The notes under the pieces: model-generated
The model's input: the letters and a program-made list of their open reading frames with translations, nothing else
Database searches by the model: none
What the model was told of the DNA's origin: nothing
Shown: positions 50,478-51,917 of the stretch, one piece after another
How the letters are laid out: each line of letters begins with the position of its first letter
How positions within the stretch are numbered: position 1 is the stretch's first letter
Program-made: the position numbers and the translations under genes
Assembly: GCF_030691135.1 (NCBI RefSeq)
Contig: NZ_JAUYFA010000099.1
Coordinates: forward strand, 1 to 51,917
Length of the DNA stretch: 51,917 bases
Direction of reading: 5' to 3'
Origin: Phreatobacter sp.
GTDB lineage: Bacteria; Pseudomonadota; Alphaproteobacteria; Rhizobiales; Phreatobacteraceae

Positions 50478-51032
50478 TCAGGCGGGGCGCAGGAACAGGA
50501 GCTGCGTCTCGCCCGCCTCGCGCCGTTCCTCCAGCACGTAGCCCTCGGGGATGGCGACGACGGTGTCCGCCGCCTCTTCCAGCACCACGAGCGCTCCGGC
50601 GGCGAGCCAGCCGCCCTCGCGCGCGCTTGCCAGCGCGCTTTCGCCGAGACCCTTGCGATAGGGCGGGTCGCAGAAGACAAGTGTGAACGGCTCGAAGGGC
50701 GCCAGCGCCCCGAGCCGGGTGGCGTCGCGTTTCAGCAGCCCGGTCACACCCGCCAGCCCGATCGCGTCGACATTGCCGCGGATTAGCCCGCGCGCCTCGG
50801 GGCTCTGGTCGACGAAGGCGGCATAGACCGCGCCCCGCGACAGCGCCTCGAGGCCGAGGGCACCCGTGCCGGCGAAGAGGTCGATGACCCGTGCGCCGTC
50901 GCACGGATCGCCGTAGCCGTGGGCGAGCACGTTGAACAGGCTCTCGCGCAGCCGGTCCGAAGTCGGGCGGATCGCGTCCGACTTCGGTCCGAGCAGGCTG
51001 CGCCCGCGAAACTTGCCGCCGACGATACGCAA
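50478..51032 (-). CDS. rsmD: 16S rRNA (guanine(966)-N2)-methyltransferase
   Basis: RsmD methylates G966 of 16S rRNA in the 30S subunit. The 184-residue product starts MRIVGGKFRGRSLLGPK and has the family's VIDLFAGTGALGLEALSRGA (cofactor motif I, near 47-66) and the catalytic FCDPPYRKG near 123-131. It is the expected partner downstream of rluB, 3 bp apart on the same strand, so they are cotranscribed. Confidence 0.95.
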   Translation of the reverse strand: MRIVGGKFRGRSLLGPKSDAIRPTSDRLRESLFNVLAHGYGDPCDGARVIDLFAGTGALGLEALSRGAVYAAFVDQSPEARGLIRGNVDAIGLAGVTGLLKRDATRLGALAPFEPFTLVFCDPPYRKGLGESALASAREGGWLAAGALVVLEEAADTVVAIPEGYVLEERREAGETQLLFLRPA

Positions 51033-51035
51033 GGC

Positions 51036-51917
51036 TCAGCGGTCCCGCTTGCCCCCGAAGGGCTTGCCGCCAGGCTTGCCCCCGAAGGGCTTGCCGCCCG
51101 GCTTCCCTCCGAAGCTCTTGCCGCCGAAGCTCTTGCCGCCCGACGGCCTGTCACCGAAGGAGCGCTCGCCGCGGGCACCGCCGAAACTCTTGCCGCCCGA
51201 CGGCTTGTCGCCGAATGAACGCCCGCCGGAGGGACGGTCACCGAACGACTTGCCGCCGGAGGGGCGGTCGCCGAATGAACGGCCACCCGACGGACGATCA
51301 CCGAACGACTTGCCGCCGGAGGGGCGGTCGCCGAATGAACGCCCACCCGACGGACGATCACCGAACGGCTTGCCGCCACGCGGACGGTCGCCGTCCGGGC
51401 GCTCGGCCCGATCACCGAAGCTGCGCTCGCGCGGCTTGAAGTCCCGACCGCCGCCACCGCGATCGTCGCGGTCGCCCCAGGGCTTGAAGTCGCGTCGCGG
51501 TGCATCGCCGTCCCTGGTGGGGCGCTCTCCACGGGGTTTGAAGTCACTGCGCGGCTTGAAGTCGCCACGCGGGGCGTCGCCGTCACGGTCGCGGAACGGG
51601 CGGTCGCCACGCGGCTTGAACTCACCGCGCGGCTTGAAGTCGCCACGCGGGGCGTCGCCGTCACGGTCGCGGAACGGGCGGTCGCCACGCGGCTTGAACT
51701 CGCCGCGCGGCATGAAGTCACCACGCGGGGCGTCGCCGTCACGATCCCGGAACGGGCGGTCGCCACGCGGCTTGAACTCGCCGCGCGGTTTGAAGTCTCC
51801 ACGCGGAGCGTCGCCGTCACGATCCCGGAACGGGCGGTCTCCACGCGGCTTGAACTCGCCGCGCGGCTTGAACTCGCCACGCGGGGCATCGCCGTCCCGA
51901 TCCCGGAACGGGCGCTC
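51036..51917 (-). CDS. Partial: repeat-rich C-terminal tail of a probable RluB pseudouridine synthase
   Basis: Only the C-terminal 293 codons lie in the window; the catalytic domain is beyond the right edge. The visible part is entirely low-complexity: repeats built on RPFRDRDGDAPRGDFKPRGE followed by repeats built on SFGDRPSGGR and SFGDRPSGGK, ending in GGKPFGGKRDR. It is highly basic and Gly-rich, as in Arg-Gly-rich RNA-binding tails. The assignment to RluB, which makes pseudouridine in 23S rRNA, rests only on the location directly upstream of rsmD, a common Hyphomicrobiales order, and on the known long tails of those proteins. The frame is open with no stop to the window edge. Confidence 0.72.
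   Translation of the reverse strand, partial: ERPFRDRDGDAPRGEFKPRGEFKPRGDRPFRDRDGDAPRGDFKPRGEFKPRGDRPFRDRDGDAPRGDFMPRGEFKPRGDRPFRDRDGDAPRGDFKPRGEFKPRGDRPFRDRDGDAPRGDFKPRSDFKPRGERPTRDGDAPRRDFKPWGDRDDRGGGGRDFKPRERSFGDRAERPDGDRPRGGKPFGDRPSGGRSFGDRPSGGKSFGDRPSGGRSFGDRPSGGKSFGDRPSGGRSFGDKPSGGKSFGGARGERSFGDRPSGGKSFGGKSFGGKPGGKPFGGKPGGKPFGGKRDR
51181..51360. repeat. Three tandem 60-bp coding repeats
   Basis: Three consecutive 60-bp units (51181-51240, 51241-51300, 51301-51360) encode two decapeptides each, DRPSGGRSFG and DRPSGGKSFG. The second and third copies differ by only one base, so they duplicated recently. They are inside the tail of the partial rluB-like gene and in frame, hence length changes by 20 residues would be tolerated. 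Confidence 0.85.
51590..51917. repeat. Tandem 78-bp coding repeats
   Basis: About four copies of a 78-bp unit, each encoding 26 residues of the form RPFRDRDGDAPRGDFKPRGEFKPRGD, run from about 51590 to the window edge. Copies are nearly identical, with synonymous changes and one Lys-to-Met substitution (DFMPR, near 51712). The array continues beyond the window, so its full copy number is not known. The period being a multiple of three keeps the frame. Confidence 0.85.

Noticed and set aside
51181-51917. Regularly spaced repeats suggestive of a CRISPR array
   Set aside because: Units are contiguous with no unique spacers, have periods of 60 and 78 bp (multiples of three) and stay open in one reading frame as a protein tail.

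Overview
The window is a GC-rich, densely coded chromosomal segment with the look of an alphaproteobacterium of the order Hyphomicrobiales (Rhizobiales). Evidence is the gene set and order: tldD - ialB - coxB - coxA - ctaB - coxF - ctaG - coxC, a SURF1/DUF983 pair, a CheY/CheZ-like pair, an IalB protein, and RluB followed by RsmD. Phreatobacter- or Bosea-like genera are possible, but the genus cannot be fixed by reading alone. I see no tRNA, rRNA, insertion sequence, prophage, CRISPR array or origin; almost everything looks like core or shell genome.

Layout. 1-4.7 kb: the start of a secreted protein, a 4HBT thioesterase, an unknown protein and a GtrA flippase on the minus strand; a polyprenyl-phosphate glycosyltransferase and a YdjC/ChbG deacetylase diverge from them, followed by a secreted barrel-like protein. 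4.8-11.1 kb: a small Cys-motif protein, an SbmA/BacA-type ABC exporter, a META-domain protein, a sigma-54 activator with an abnormal receiver domain, a Spy/CpxP-like protein and a DUF937 protein. 11.1-16.6 kb, minus strand: a KefB-type antiporter coupled to a MATE pump, TldD and IalB. 17.1-22.5 kb: the aa3-type cytochrome c oxidase operon, including a 54-residue CoxF-like gene, closed by a strong terminator. 22.6-26.5 kb: a translationally coupled M16 peptidase pair, facing SURF1 and DUF983. 26.7-27.9 kb: CheY and a CheZ-like phosphatase.

28-40.7 kb: a HAD-IIA phosphatase, a probable haloacetate dehalogenase and PurD (minus); XseA (plus); a YbdK-type ligase and RsmE (minus); a secreted four-Cys protein and UbiA (plus); a PaiB-like flavoprotein, a Cache chemoreceptor with a clear terminator, RibF and a MaoC hydratase (minus). 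40.9-51.9 kb: a membrane-anchored EAL-like protein that has lost its metal ligands, endonuclease-type MutL, a patatin lipase, an HSL-family esterase, a 1181-residue SLC5-linked hybrid histidine kinase, MscL, RsmD, and the repetitive tail of a probable RluB pseudouridine synthase cut by the window edge.

How the parts fit. The cox genes with ctaB, ctaG, SURF1 and DUF983 cover the oxidase core subunits and much of its heme and copper assembly. The GtrA/GT2/deacetylase group suggests lipid-linked sugar modification of the envelope. Sensory functions are a chemoreceptor, CheY/CheZ, an SLC5-linked kinase, a possibly phosphorylation-independent sigma-54 activator and a degenerate EAL protein. There is no single obvious new multi-gene defence or mobile system; the most interesting signals are degenerate regulatory domains, the sugar cassette, the dehalogenase active site and the tandem-repeat tail.
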